Shown one piece after another: positions 1 through 11,582 of a stretch of DNA of 64,000 nucleotides. Positions within the stretch are counted from its first letter, which is position 1, and each line of letters opens with the position of its first letter. This stretch comes from Balanoglossus misakiensis (Eukaryota > Hemichordata): positions 9,238,001 through 9,302,000 of the forward strand of contig CM082586.2 in assembly GCA_040954595.2 (NCBI GenBank), given 5' to 3'. The translations under genes were made by a program, and so were the position numbers. The notes beneath the pieces are model-generated. The model worked only from the letters and a program-made list of their open reading frames with translations. It was not told the DNA's origin and made no database searches.

Positions 1-1057
1 CAATGATATAAAATTATTCATGTCATTGTTGTTAGTGAAACAAATTGTTTTTCGACCACATTCTTGAACACCAATTATTGTGTCTGTAATTAAGCTATTG
101 TGTTATTTCTCACATACTTAAAACATAAATTGCTAGAGAAAAACTACAGAAGGAAAGTGTATACAGAATGACAAAAGGAAAATATATGAATGTCGAAAGA
201 TTGTGAATTTCTACCCTCCCCTGGTGGTGATACACTCAGGGTCAATAGCTATCCATGCATGTTCCCAAAACTATCACAGAGAAGGGGACGCTTTTCGGTA
301 TCATCACTGTCTTTGAAAATGATAAAAATGGTACATCTTATAACATGACAATGTTCAAATGAGATTTGAAATACGGATGGGTGTCTAAACCATAGTTCTT
401 TATATTAGAAACATTGTTATTGCTTTATATTTGTATTATGGCATTAACTGTCCCAGTTTTTGTAAATTAGGAGCTAAGGGGGCTTTTGTCTCATTTTCTT
501 CCATATATATATATATATATATTCAGACAGTGTTTTATTCAGGATGGTATCAGCAGGGGGTATATGTCCCCCTTCGCCAGAATATTTGAGGGTGATTCCA
601 CTCTGGCAAGGGGGAATGTTATATCTTCAACATGTGAGTAACATCATTTTAAAGGGCACTCAGGTGCCCCTTTGACAATTAAATTTCCAGGGGGTACCAA
701 CACATCAATAGGAGGTGAATCCAAATTGTCTTTTTGTTGTTGAAAATTCCTGGAAATGTTATGGACAGGCAATGTCTATTTTCCCTGAGAGTGCCAGCAC
801 CGGTTTTGTATTTCTGTTTTCCTGTTGCCCTTTGGAGATCTTGCTGCTTTGTCTTGGAGAAGAGTGATTGTGTTGTCTTTGTTTTCTCACAACATGATGT
901 CATCATTTTGTATTCAAATTGGCGTACATGATCATGTTTTGGCTTCATAATTTTTCATTAATGAAGATTTCAATGTTTTCCTTTTATATTACTGCTGTTT
1001 ATGATTGCATTTTGAGAATATTTTGATGAAAGAAATGTTGATTGTTGAATGTTACAG
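1..1057. other. Non-coding, probable intron upstream of first visible ankyrin exon
   Basis: No coding segment or RNA gene is recognisable here. An (AT)n run lies near 503-522. Short open frames have no recognisable domain. The stretch ends in a splice acceptor (gttacag) in front of the ankyrin exon at 1058, so it is probably intron of the ankyrin-Roco gene, whose start is outside the window. Confidence 0.5.
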
Positions 1058-1156
1058 AATCTAATCAATGCCGCAGTGAAGGGTGATGTTGCAAAGATTC
1101 AGTCGCTGATAGCTGATGGATATGATGTCAATGCAAGGGGTAAATACCCAGGACAG
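1058..1156 (+). CDS. Ankyrin-repeat exon 1 of ankyrin-Roco gene (partial gene)
   Basis: A 99-bp, phase-0 exon encodes one 33-residue ankyrin repeat (NLINAAVKGD..., then GYDVNARG). It lies between an acceptor (gttacag) and a consensus donor (gtaagt). Ankyrin repeats are helix-loop-helix protein-binding modules. The usual TPLHxAA is replaced by NLINAA, as is common in the capping first repeat of an array, so this may be the first repeat of the domain. The sequence differs from the later, nearly identical exons and belongs to the older part of the array. The gene continues upstream of the window. Confidence 0.8.
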
Positions 1157-2410
1157 GTAAGTGTTCGTATTGACCAATGTTTTATACAGAGTCATCGCTC
1201 AGGGCTAGCGTTTGATATTTAATTTTTCACATGCGGTGCATGCAGGAACTTAAAAAAATTGTGTGAAACTGTATTTCAATTACGTGCAACAAAATAATGA
1301 TAGACAGCCTGGGTTTTTGGTAAGTAACAACTTTTAATAGAAATATATTTTTAAAATAACGAATTTTGTTGAAATAAAATGGATTCTTGGTGCAAACAAG
1401 ATATTCCTAATGTCAATTCTTCCATAAAGATAAACTTACAGACACGGAGAGGTCTGCTGCAAGCAGTATTTTTAGGGGTCAACTATGGTGTTTCAAATTC
1501 TCTGTGGCAAGAACTAATTCTTAACTGGGGTGTTTTTCAAGGTCCATCGCACTATTCTGTTTGCAAATACATCATTGCAGTTTGCCACGCCGCTTTCTAT
1601 AGCACCCCTGATGCTGTTACTGTAGTAGCACTAGCTGAACCCCTGAAATGTTCCAGGACCACTTCAACTGTTCACATGTAATATTTTATGCCGGCATTTG
1701 AGCAGAGACGTTTCAGAAACATTTCAATGGTTATGAGTGACTGGCTTTTCACACAACAGTAACACTGAATCAACTAGATATCTATGAACTTCCAAAATAC
1801 CACACACTCCCAAAATGATATCACAACACCACATTTAGATTGTGCAAAAACAGACCTACACTAGCCCACAAATATAAATAATCTCAATTCAGTGCAGACT
1901 TTTTCATCAACAGTTCCAGTTTTACCTAGTGTGAACATGGTATCAGTCTACAGTTTGGTTCAATGTGGTTCAACCACATACAGTAATACCTGTCGAAATG
2001 GAACATGCCGTATCTGGAAAACTGTCTATAATGAACACATTTTCCTGTCCCCTTGACATAGAACCACGTGTTAAAAGAACCTTTACAAACCAGAAACGTC
2101 TGTAAACTGAACAATTTCTTCTGTCCCTTTGGATTAGACGGGTTTTACTGTACATGTGTTTTGGTCATAGAGAATTGTCACTCAACCTTAGAAAATACTA
2201 TTATTATGATCTTTCAGAATCAAATCTATATCAGTCTATTACTGAAATAACACACCATCGTAATCAAAACCATTATTACAATAGTGACTGAAGCTCATTG
2301 TGATGAAATTCCTAGAGTTTCCTCATCAAAAGATCAAGCAGTTGACTCACATTGCAAGTATCAGATTTGTGATGTCATTTTTATTCCAACATTAAACGTC
2401 TTTATTCCAG
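1157..2410. other. Intron between ankyrin exons 1 and 2
   Basis: There is no coding signal. It contains a TA-flanked inverted-repeat element at 1981-2150. The open frame at 1379-1681 begins with ATG and encodes 100 residues but has no recognisable domain. Confidence 0.55.
1981..2150. mobile_element. Tc1/mariner-like MITE, 170 bp
   Basis: Terminal inverted repeats are CAGTAATACCTGTC at the left and the complement of GACGGGTTTTACTG at the right. Each end is flanked by TA (1979-1980 and 2151-2152), the target duplication of the Tc1/mariner superfamily. There is no transposase frame, so it is non-autonomous. The family call rests on the TA and the CAGTA-type terminus only. Confidence 0.6.
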
Positions 2411-2509
2411 AATGATTCCACAGCATTGCATGCAGCGTCCTTCAAAGGTAAATTGGATGCTGTCAGGATGTTGATTAGCCATGGTGCAGATGTCAATGCG
2501 AAGGATGAG
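2411..2509 (+). CDS. Ankyrin-repeat exon 2
   Basis: A 99-bp, phase-0 exon follows ttattccag and precedes gtacgtg. It encodes a canonical repeat: TALHAASFKG, then LLISHGADVNAKDE-type helices (here MLISHGADVNAKDE). It is the most consensus-like repeat in the window and clearly diverged from the recently duplicated exons after it, which share the LLLEHKAD core. Confidence 0.9.
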
Positions 2510-3327
2510 GTACGTGAACTGACTTATCACTTTATTATGGATAATGTGGCCACACAATTGGATAATAAAAAAATGCCTTTGAAAAAGACCTAATTACAAC
2601 ACTCTTATTTTCATCCAAAATTACTTTGCATGATCCAAATTCAATGGGAAGAAACAAGCTAACCCTGAACAAGAAGAGGGAAAGGCCAAAAAGTATTACC
2701 CATACTGATTTAGTTTTACTAACCATGATACCCTTGGGATCCAGCCATAGGAAGGACAGTGGGACACATTGCACTCTAAATTTAACAATCTTTACAATTT
2801 AGCCAAAGATGTTGAACCATAGTGTATTTGACACATTTGTTCCGAATGAATAAATATGTTCCAGAAAGTAAATTTTGATGCATTTTTTTGTGTTTCACCA
2901 AAGTTAACAAATTTTTATTTTTTTTCAAGCCATCTCTGAAATTTTGCTGGCAATCTTTTTTTAAATCTTCCAGATCCCCTCCCTTAGTTAAGCTATGGAG
3001 TCTAAACCATCCAATGTTAAAAACTATATGACCAGTCAAAGCGTTTTCCTCGCTGTTAGAATCAATTGAGATTCTTCACCGTCATTCTTTGATCTGTATT
3101 CATTTTAACAGTCGGCAATTTTCATTTTGTGTGTAGAAGGACTGTGCATTATCCTTTCAAATCAGTCAGTATGCCATTCTTGCTTGTTTTTTGCAATATG
3201 GCTGATACTTTTGATATTTGTTTATTTATTTGTAGGTTTGTTTGTTTGTTTGTTTGTTTAAAGAAACCTCATATTACATTTCAATTTTTGTGACATTGTT
3301 CCCATGCTTCTCCTTCATTACTTACAG
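2510..3327. other. Intron between ankyrin exons 2 and 3
   Basis: Non-coding. A TTTG-rich microsatellite lies at about 3220-3260. The last ~60 bases (a TTTTGTGACATT-like stretch, then CTCCTTCATTACTTACAG) are the intron 3' end that recurs before every later ankyrin exon. Confidence 0.6.
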
Positions 3328-3426
3328 GATGGAGTCACCCCTTTGAATGATGCAGCAGGGTTTGGTGGTGAAGGCTGTGTCAGATTGTTATTGGAACACA
3401 AAGCTGATGTTACCATACAAACCCAG
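3328..3426 (+). CDS. Ankyrin-repeat exon 3 (first of duplicated LLLEHKAD type)
   Basis: A 99-bp, phase-0 exon encodes DGVTPLNDAAGF... ending in VRLLLEHKADVTIQTQ. It is flanked by ttacag and gtaaat. The exon and the start of the following intron (ACCAACTTGACTTCTGCAGG) match the other copies of this family, so exon and intron were duplicated together. Confidence 0.88.
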
Positions 3427-3591
3427 GTAAATACCAACTTGACTTCTGCAGGTTAATCTATCAGTATGGAATGATTTATTCATTCATTTTTTGTTTGTTT
3501 GTTTGTTTGTATGTTTTTTGTTTAAGGAAAATTACACATTACGTTTAATTTTTGTGACATAGTTCTCATGCTCCTCCTTCATTACTTACAG

Positions 3592-3693
3592 TGGGGAGAC
3601 ACCCCTTTGCACTCTGCAGCAAGGAGGGATGTTGGTGAAGGCCGTGTCAGATTGTTATTGGAACACAAAGCTGATGTAACCATACAAAACAAG
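3592..3693 (+). CDS. Ankyrin-repeat exon 4
   Basis: A 102-bp, phase-0 exon (34 codons, one more than exon 3) encodes WGDTPLHSAARR... ending in VRLLLEHKADVTIQNK. It starts 264 bp after the start of exon 3 and is separated from it by a short intron like those in the 20-kb cluster. Splice sites are ttacag and gtaaat. Confidence 0.88.
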
Positions 3694-3810
3694 GTAAATA
3701 CCAACCTGACTTCTGCAGGTAAATTCTAAAAGTATGAGCTTTCTCAATAGTGCCATTTCCTCTGTAGTTTTCTTAGTAAATTGTGTCTGGGATACAATGT
3801 ATATATTTGT

Positions 3811-3862
3811 CCATTGCCCTTTGAATCAAAACTACTCCCTCCATTGGTCAGGTGTTGTACAG
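3811..3862 (+). repeat. Dispersed ~50-bp repeat, copy 1
   Basis: It contains CCTTTGAATCAAAACTACT followed by GGTCAGGTGTTGTACAG. Similar copies lie at 3992-4048 and 21188-21252. Two of the three sit downstream of an ankyrin exon, which suggests that this was once part of a larger duplicated exon-intron block. Confidence 0.6.
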
Positions 3863-3991
3863 ATAGACTGATGACAGTCCATGCCAATCCTATCACAGAA
3901 CGTATCAGATAGGGTGATTGTCTGTCGGCCTCCAGCATCTGCCAACTCCTGTCTGGTACCTAATACAATTCATCATAAGGAGGTGCCATAT

Positions 3992-4048
3992 AATTTGTCA
4001 CTGTCCTTTGAATCAAAACTACTTCCTCTCGGCCAGGTGTTGTCCAGA
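3992..4048 (+). repeat. Dispersed ~50-bp repeat, copy 2
   Basis: It has the same core as 3811-3862 (CCTTTGAATCAAAACTACTT, then GCCAGGTGTTGTCCAGAC). It is a direct repeat about 180 bp after copy 1. Confidence 0.6.
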
Positions 4049-4428
4049 CACAGGCAAGTATTGATTCATTATGGTGATGTGATTGTCTCTCCTATATCTG
4101 AGACATTTGATCTCCACTGTGAGCAATTTGGAGTTATGAGAAAGGGGGATTGTCTCCAGCATCTGCCAAAAACTGTCTTGTTGAACATAAGGATGTTGTT
4201 GTTTATTGCATTGTTTATCGTCAATCTTTTGTGGTTTAAATAATAATCTCATTATTGGCACAGCGATTTCTGTCTGTCCTTCTGTAGACAGATTTTGTTC
4301 CACTCATATCTTGAGAGAAATTGAATCCAATGATATGAAATTTTGTATGTAGCATTGTTATGATAAGTTCTAGATCTGATAAGATTTTGGTGGGTATGGC
4401 TTATTAATAAATTCTCCTTTGCATATTT

Positions 4429-4547
4429 GTGTGTGGTCGAACGTTAATTCACTACATACACATGTAGAATAACATAAACAGTGTCTTGTATCAAACATAA
4501 TTAATGGAAAAAGGGAAGCGAGAGAGAGAGAGACTTTGTCCCTTTAA
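4429..4547 (+). mobile_element. Half copy of a foldback MITE
   Basis: About 119 bp, from TGTGTGTGGTCGAACG to GACTTTGTCCCTTTAA, matches the right arm of the 355-bp palindromic element at 57172-57526 with few differences. Only one arm is present here, so it is a truncated copy. An (AG)n expansion lies at 4520-4532. Confidence 0.7.
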
Positions 4548-6501
4548 TATTCAGGAATTTACTTTTCTTGTATACGTACACTCTTATAATGATTGTAAAT
4601 CTTGAGAATGGCTATCAAGTTGACAACCCTCGCACAAGTATATCATGTACATAAACAAAAATAGTCTGGTTTGTGGAGCCTCCTCCCTTTTTTACAGGAA
4701 GTACTTTCAAAATATGTTTATGCAATCAGTCCACACTCATGCTCAGTTTTGTGTCAGAATTATAGTCATAGCAACATTTTGAGTAAGACTTTACCAGAAG
4801 AACTTGTTTTCATTGCGGCTCTGATTGGGGCCGTTTTAAAAAGGGGTTTGTTTGGCAACTTTTAGGACCGAAGGACGGATGCGCAGCCATGGTCACATCA
4901 CACATGTCAAGTTGGGGACTTGCTGGGGGCAGGGGTGCTTGTTGACGGTGCCGAGAGGAGTCGGCCAGTTTTAGCTTGTACTTCAGGCCGAATAGCACAG
5001 TGCCAACCCAATTTACCTTTTATAAACTTTATAAAATATATTACATTTTAACATTAAATTGTTCAGTCGGATGATTTTTTTCATCATTCTGAGCAACACA
5101 GCGGCAGCATTTGGATTGCTCTTTCTCTTGGAAATAGCTCAAGCTTATAAAACATGAGGTCTGTGCGGCTCCACTCCTCAGCTTCTCATCACTGTCTGTC
5201 ACTTACCCAATCATTTCAAAGGGGGTGATCAAGATGGCCAGAACAGCAAGTTTTAACCAACCAGGTTCCAGAACCTGAGAGAAGGTGCTAAAAGCATGCA
5301 ATAGATATATTGATGAGATAAACATTGGGAACAATAGGATTAAGGGAAGTGTGACTGGTCCAATCTGTTCTGTTTTAGTGTGGGGCACGGCTGGAATGGT
5401 TACACAAATGTCCTTGAAAGTTAGTGCTACTGTGGCTTCCAATGTTATCTCTTATGAAGAGTTTTGATAATTTTGTTTGTTCTTTATATTACATGAAAAG
5501 AATGACTGCATTCATTGCATTTAATTTTGTTTGCCACACATTCCCATTGGCCACAGTGTCCACTGAAGTCTTTCTTTGGTTATTAGACTTTTTGATGCAG
5601 TGCGATGGAGAAAGGGAATCAGTGTTAACTTTCTTCAGATGGTTTTTTTTTGGTGAAATTCAAGTTTTTTTTATTTAAACACTATTTCTACAAATAACGA
5701 GTGACACCATTGCACAACTCTACTTGATATTGTTGGACCACTCAGTAGAAATTTATTTTAATGATGATTGATTTATCCCTTGTCACATACAATTTCTCTG
5801 TTATTTCCCCTTTGATCGACATCGTTCAGTCTGCACAGCTTGGCTACTTTGTGCTGAGAACAGTCTGATGCCCTCCTACAGGAAATAAACATAGTTTGGT
5901 TAGCTCAGATGTTTGATCTGTTTCCACATAAATCTCCACATATCTCAAATTTGTCATCATATTGGAGATGAGATGTGATTATTCAAAATTCTTCTGACAA
6001 TTCTACTAAATGTCACTGTAGTTGTTTGCTAAATCTTCTTCTATATTGTGCAGGTTGCAAAAATAAATTGGTCCCATTCAGGAAATGTTCACTAACATCA
6101 CATCACTGTCAGTTTTTTGATAGAAAATCATAAATAAAGTTCAGTTTAAAATTGGTGTATTGGTTATCCGTAATGTTATCTGTTTTGCAAGTTGTCAAAT
6201 TTGAGTTTGTTTGTGAATTATTTATAGTAACTTTTCTTTCTGTATCAACTGGCAGATATTTTGTCAGAATTCTTTTAGCTCGTTAAAATGCATGTATAAA
6301 ACTGAATTACACATCTTGTGTGTAGAGTCGATACTGTTTCTGTTCAAATGCCATTTACTGTTGGTTAATATTATCCACAAGGGAGTTTGCGATTATTTGT
6401 CGTTTGTGTGTTTGTTCGATCGTTCATTTTAACAAAATAACCTCATGTTACATTTCATTTTTCTTGACATTCTCATCATGCTCCTCCTTCATTACTTACA
6501 G

Positions 6502-6603
6502 AATGGAGACACCCCTTTGCATTATGCAGTAAGAGGGTGTCGTGGTGAAGGCCTTGTCAGATTGTTATTGGAACACAAAGCTGATGTGACCATACCAAAC
6601 AAG
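6502..6603 (+). CDS. Ankyrin-repeat exon 5
   Basis: A 102-bp, phase-0 exon encodes NGDTPLHYAVRGC... ending in VRLLLEHKADVTIPNK, with standard ttacag and gtaaat borders. The intron after it is the one invaded by both the gypsy element and the LINE. Without them it would be about 180 bp, like its paralogous introns. Confidence 0.88.
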
Positions 6604-6664
6604 GTAAATACCAACATGACGTCTGCAGGTTAATTCTATCAATGCGGATATATTCATTCATTTG

Positions 6665-7306
6665 TGTCACGGTTGTCGCCGTTCATTCCAACATATTCAC
6701 ACCAAACAGGTTACGGGTAACAAAGACATAGGCCTTACATTTAATAACTGAAATGGAACAAATACATGTCAGTTCCAACGTGTGTGGCCGGTCTGGCTAC
6801 AGAGGTGAACTGCTAAATTACACACATGTATGGGAGTTCACCTCCAACAGAATACACCAAAATTCATGCAAGTGAAAAATATAGACATACAATTGGAAAA
6901 TTGACGCAAGTTAAAGACACCAATTACTTGTGCTGAAATGAGTCGGTAGAATGCACCAAAATACAAAGCTTCAAGCAACAGGTAAGGTACAAGGAAACTA
7001 ACCTGAAATGGAACAAATACATGTCAGTTCCAACGTGTGTGGCCGGTCTGGCTACAGAGGTGAACTGACCAATTTTATGCACCATGTCCTTTTATATCAG
7101 CAATTACATCATAGTGCCAGATTAGCTTGTGTTCATTGGTCAAATGAAACTTCCAGGTGGTTTGCATATAATTAAGATCAACCAATTGAAGGTAAGTACT
7201 ATTACGTCATATGAATAATTGAATAACTAATTACTATAAGATACAGGTATAACATACATACAGATATACATGTATACAAATTCAATGGATCAACAAGGCC
7301 GTTACA
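6665..7306 (-). repeat. 3' LTR of gypsy element
   Basis: A 642-bp copy identical by eye to 14095-14736. It contains a 65-bp direct repeat (6748-6812 and 7003-7067) and, on the minus strand, a TATAAAAG box at 7089-7096. Confidence 0.93.
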
Positions 7307-7365
7307 CGCACCCCTGCGAGGAGAAATGGCGTCCTCGTCATTTAAAGTAAGTTAAAGATATTTGA

Positions 7366-10300
7366 TTAATAGTGGCAATTAATAAATGGTATAGAAGATA
7401 AAGTCGTATGAGCAAACTGTTTTAGATTCCATTGTTCGGGACTATATCTATCTGGAGGTCGTCTCTGTCGTGTAGGATAGCGTGGTTCAGGTTGAGTACT
7501 ACTACTGGAGTCAGGACTGATGTTGGTTGTAGCAGGAGTGATACCATCTGGATCGCTCGATGACCAACCATCCGTACTTTGCAAAATATGATTCGAGAAA
7601 TCTGAGGTAAGTACTTGAGAAGGTCCATCCGGATTAACCATACTTGTGGGGTTGTCCATCAGGGAACTTTCTCTTCTGGATGGGATGAATTCTGCAGCAG
7701 TAGGATTAAGAGCATTGTGTTCTGTTGGCAAGTTGATAGTTGACACGAATTGCAATTTACCAATGCCGTCATCCTCTTCGTCCACTGCATCCTGGGTAGC
7801 ATCGTTGATAACACCCGGTACACTCTGCTTAACATCACGCTGCGTCATCTTGGTGTTAACATCGTCATCCAGTTCGTCCGGAATTATTGGTATTGGGAGT
7901 AGCAAATTTCTATGTAGTGTCCGCTTCCTTCCACCCTTAACTTGTTTTTGTACCACGTATACTGGAATGTCTTCTATGGGCTGTGAAATCACTGTATATG
8001 GATCCTTTTCCCATTGGTCTGCCAATTTGTAATTGTCTTTAGGTCCTGTATTCTTCACCAACACAGTATCACCAGGTTGTATTATGGCCACCTTCACTTT
8101 TCTATCATATGACTTCTTCTGCCGTTCACCAGACTTAACAGACCGTTCCGTTGCTACTTTATAGGCGTAATCCAACCGTTCGGCAAGTTTCGTCACATAA
8201 TCTGAAACTGTTCCACCATATTCTAGGTTGGTCTGGTCTGCATGTCCAGATACATCTATAGGCAGTCTTGGTTCACGACCAAACATCAAAAAGAAAGGTG
8301 AATATCCGGTGCTTTCATGCTTTGTAGAATTATAGGCATGAACCATCGTATTGACATGTGAAGCCCATCTTGTTTTGTTGTCTTCATTCATAGTTCCAAG
8401 CATCTGTAATAACGTCTTATTAAATCGTTCGCACATTCCATTTCCCTGGGGGTGGTATGGAGTGGTCCTGGACTTCTTAATATTAGCTATTCGGCAAAGT
8501 TCCTGAATTGTAGACGACTCAAAGTTTCGCCCCTGGTCACTGTGTAATCGTCCTGGGAACCCATAATGCAAAATCAAATGTTCAAACAATGCTTTGGCAG
8601 TTGTTTTGGCAGACTGGTTCTTTGTAGGTACTGCTATAGCGTATCGAGTGAAATGGTCCGTCATCACTAATATGTTGCTATATCCTTGATCTGGTGTTGG
8701 TATATGGAGAAAGTCGATGCACACCATTTCCATCGGTTGTGATGTGTGAATATTAACCAAGGGAGTTCTGGGTAAGGAAGTTGAACTTTTCCTGCGAATG
8801 CATGGTAAACAATGTTCCACTTTCTTTTGAACATCCATCGACATCCTAGGCCAGTAGAATCTTCGTCGTACCAGATCCAGGGTTTTATCTTGGCCAAAGT
8901 GTCCAAGTTTATCATGTAGTTCCTCCAGGACATCTTTTCTATGGTGTACTGGTAAGACAAGTTGCAAATATTGTATATCATCGATGAAGCATTTCCTGTA
9001 TAGGACTCCATTCTTCAGAACAAGGCGTTTCCAATCTCGTATAAGTAGTCTGATATCTCCTGTATGATCTCTCATAAGTGGTTTGTGGTCCTTTTCAAGC
9101 TGATCAGTCACATACCGTATTGTTGAATCTTTGGACTGCTCCGTCTTCCAGAACACATCATCCCCACCTTGAACTACTGCAGGTCTGTCCTCATCTGCTA
9201 CCATTCCGAATGAAGTTACGTATGGACCTTCTGTTGCTCGACAAAGCGCCTGGACTACATCGGCTCCCAGATTGGTTTCCGTCTCTGGATTCTCTCTATT
9301 CCATGGAATCCTAGACAAAGCGTCAGCCTCTATATTCTTCTTACCACTCCGGTAAACAATAGAGAAGTCGTACAATGACAAGTCTGACAACCATCTGTGT
9401 CCCACCGCATCCAGTTTCGCAGAAGTTAACACATACGTCAAAGGGTTGTTGTCTGTAAACACAGTGAATTTGCTTCCATACAGGTAGTCGTTGAACTTCT
9501 TGGTGACGGCCCATTTCAGTGCCAAAAATTCTAATTTATGAGCTGGATAATTACTTTCAGACTTGGTGAGTCCTCTACTTGCATAGGCAATTACTCTGAG
9601 AATACCTTTCTGGCGTTGATACAGCACTGCTCCCAGACCTGTGGAACTTGCATCAGTATGTATTTCAAATGGAAGTGAGTAGTCAGCAAAGGCTAGTATT
9701 GGTGACGACATTAGGCTCTTCCTCAGAGTGTCGAAAGCTTGTTGTTCCTGTTGTCCCCACTGGAGTTTTTCAAATTTTCCCGCCTTATTCCTTGACTGAC
9801 GTCCACACAGCAAGTCGTTAAGTGGCTTGGCAATATTACTGTAGCGTTGGATAAATCTCCTGTAATACCCTGCAAATCCAAGAAATCTTCTCAGTTCTGT
9901 TACAGTAGTGGGTATTGGCCATTCCTTCAGAGCTGCTACCTTGTCTGGGTCCGTTGTAATTCCGTCGGCTGATACCACGTGTCCAAGATATTTCACCTTC
10001 TTCTGGAATAAAACACATTTCGTTGCCTTCAACTTTAATCCATGTGATGCCAGCCGCTGGAATACCCGCTCCAATCTATTGAGGTGGTGTTCAAAAGTCT
10101 TCGAAAATACTATGATGTCATCTAAATACACACAACATTCTCTGAACGCCAATTCTCCAAAACACTTCTCCATGAGACGCTGGAAAGTTGCAGGTGCGTT
10201 GGTCAGACCCATCGACATACGGTTGAATTCAAATAAGCCGAAGTTTCCCACCGTGAAAGCTGTCTTCGCTTTGTCGTCTTCCGCCATCTCTACTTGGTAA

Positions 10301-11514
10301 TATCCAGACCGTAGATCAAGCGATGAAAACCACTCGGCGTTACTAAGGTTATCAAGCGTATCCAATACCCGGGGTAATGCGTAAGCGTCTTTAATGGTTT
10401 TGGCGTTGAGACGTCTATAATCAATACACACCCTCAGCTTCCCATCAGGTTTTCTGACACATACAACATTTGAGGACCACGGGCTGTTTGATTCTCTAAT
10501 CACACCACTCTGTAGCATATCTTGCAGGTACTGTTGCAATTCTTCGTACATACCCATAGGGATTCGACGGTATTTATCTTTAAAGGGGGTTTCATCCGTT
10601 AACTTTATCGAATGTGTTACCAATGTTGTGTGTCCCAAATCTCTCTCACCTGTAGAGAACACGGTTTGCCATTTACCAATGGTAGCCAAGGCTTGGTCTT
10701 TCTGGATTTCTGTTAATTCTGTATCTGCCTCTTGTAATCCCAGGTCTTTTATCAGCCAATCGGGTACTTTTGGTGAGGTGGTCCCATCTGAGTTTGTATC
10801 AATATCATCTCCATATGGATCTAAAGGCTGTGAGACATTAGATGCTAAGTTCATGTTACATAGGGTGCTTTTAGGGGGAACTGTGACAGCACGTGCTCCA
10901 TAGTTGGTCACCATTACTGGGATTCGACACGAATTACCACGAGGCTCTAACTTCAACACGGCTGGAGTAACAAGTAAACCACCAGGTAAAAGTCTGTCAT
11001 TTTCTGGTTCCACCACAACTACTGATTGACAATTTCTTAGGTCCACTCTGCAAAATCCATGGATGACTGTGCGTTCGTATGGTCCAATGGTTGTGGGTTT
11101 AGTAGTGGTAACTGTAAATGTCCTACCTTCGGCCCTCTGCCGGTGGATAGTCGCTTGGTATGCTAGTCTCCATACTGAGGATAGGTCTGTACTGTACTGT
11201 GTATCTTCATCCACAAAATGTTGGAGAACATTTGTGCCTATCACAACTGGAACCATCTGATTATATTCCGTGTCTTCAACAACAAGCAATAATATATCTT
11301 TAGACATCTCTTGTCCATGGCTATCTGGGAATTTCACTTCAACTTCAATATAACCAAGGTAAGGAACTTCTGTACCACTAGCCCCTTCTACCTTCACCAA
11401 GTTGTTCAGGTCATGAATTGGTTTCTGTAGCTTCTCTCTGTTAAAAGTGTCAGCAACAGTAGATACCATGGACCCGGTGTCTATCAGCGCAATACACGAG
11501 GATCCTTCCAACAC
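7366..11514 (-). CDS. pol: Gypsy Pol polyprotein (protease, RT, RNase H, integrase)
   Basis: The frame has 1382 codons without interruption. The first codon here is GTG, and the frame stays open upstream through the end of gag, so Pol is probably made by -1 frameshifting and not from its own start. Domains in this numbering: retropepsin ALIDTGS at residues 9-15; reverse transcriptase about 335-500 with YLDD at 463-466; RNase H with HTDASS near 619; integrase zinc-binding H867, H872, C902, C905; integrase catalytic D934, D993, E1029; then a GPF/Y-like segment (DPYTVI) and a low-complexity tail of about 150 residues. All catalytic residues seen are intact. Pol cuts the polyprotein, copies the RNA, and inserts the cDNA. 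Confidence 0.95.
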   Translation of the reverse strand: MLEGSSCIALIDTGSMVSTVADTFNREKLQKPIHDLNNLVKVEGASGTEVPYLGYIEVEVKFPDSHGQEMSKDILLLVVEDTEYNQMVPVVIGTNVLQHFVDEDTQYSTDLSSVWRLAYQATIHRQRAEGRTFTVTTTKPTTIGPYERTVIHGFCRVDLRNCQSVVVVEPENDRLLPGGLLVTPAVLKLEPRGNSCRIPVMVTNYGARAVTVPPKSTLCNMNLASNVSQPLDPYGDDIDTNSDGTTSPKVPDWLIKDLGLQEADTELTEIQKDQALATIGKWQTVFSTGERDLGHTTLVTHSIKLTDETPFKDKYRRIPMGMYEELQQYLQDMLQSGVIRESNSPWSSNVVCVRKPDGKLRVCIDYRRLNAKTIKDAYALPRVLDTLDNLSNAEWFSSLDLRSGYYQVEMAEDDKAKTAFTVGNFGLFEFNRMSMGLTNAPATFQRLMEKCFGELAFRECCVYLDDIIVFSKTFEHHLNRLERVFQRLASHGLKLKATKCVLFQKKVKYLGHVVSADGITTDPDKVAALKEWPIPTTVTELRRFLGFAGYYRRFIQRYSNIAKPLNDLLCGRQSRNKAGKFEKLQWGQQEQQAFDTLRKSLMSSPILAFADYSLPFEIHTDASSTGLGAVLYQRQKGILRVIAYASRGLTKSESNYPAHKLEFLALKWAVTKKFNDYLYGSKFTVFTDNNPLTYVLTSAKLDAVGHRWLSDLSLYDFSIVYRSGKKNIEADALSRIPWNRENPETETNLGADVVQALCRATEGPYVTSFGMVADEDRPAVVQGGDDVFWKTEQSKDSTIRYVTDQLEKDHKPLMRDHTGDIRLLIRDWKRLVLKNGVLYRKCFIDDIQYLQLVLPVHHRKDVLEELHDKLGHFGQDKTLDLVRRRFYWPRMSMDVQKKVEHCLPCIRRKSSTSLPRTPLVNIHTSQPMEMVCIDFLHIPTPDQGYSNILVMTDHFTRYAIAVPTKNQSAKTTAKALFEHLILHYGFPGRLHSDQGRNFESSTIQELCRIANIKKSRTTPYHPQGNGMCERFNKTLLQMLGTMNEDNKTRWASHVNTMVHAYNSTKHESTGYSPFFLMFGREPRLPIDVSGHADQTNLEYGGTVSDYVTKLAERLDYAYKVATERSVKSGERQKKSYDRKVKVAIIQPGDTVLVKNTGPKDNYKLADQWEKDPYTVISQPIEDIPVYVVQKQVKGGRKRTLHRNLLLPIPIIPDELDDDVNTKMTQRDVKQSVPGVINDATQDAVDEEDDGIGKLQFVSTINLPTEHNALNPTAAEFIPSRRESSLMDNPTSMVNPDGPSQVLTSDFSNHILQSTDGWSSSDPDGITPATTNISPDSSSSTQPEPRYPTRQRRPPDRYSPEQWNLKQFAHTTLSSIPFINCHY

Positions 11515-11582
11515 AATCTCAGTTTCATTGGCGTGGCCTATTAAAGAATCAATAACATTAGAGGGACTGTTACCGTTCCGAC

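Larger units (their letters stand above)
3694..6501. other. Long intron between ankyrin exons 4 and 5
   Basis: No gene is recognised. It contains two copies of a ~50-bp dispersed repeat (3811-3862 and 3992-4048) and half of a foldback element (4429-4547). On the minus strand, 5203-5442 is open for 79 residues with two hydrophobic stretches, but no family is recognised and it is not called as a gene. The intron ends in the shared CTCCTCCTTCATTACTTACAG context. Confidence 0.55.

Noticed and set aside
1379-1681. 100-codon ATG frame in the first ankyrin intron
   Set aside because: No domain, no homology recognised, and it lies between two phase-0 exons of one gene.
5203-5442. Minus-strand 79-codon frame with two hydrophobic stretches
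   Set aside because: No recognisable family, no splice context that extends it, and no conserved motif; it could be a decayed membrane-protein fragment, but that cannot be supported.
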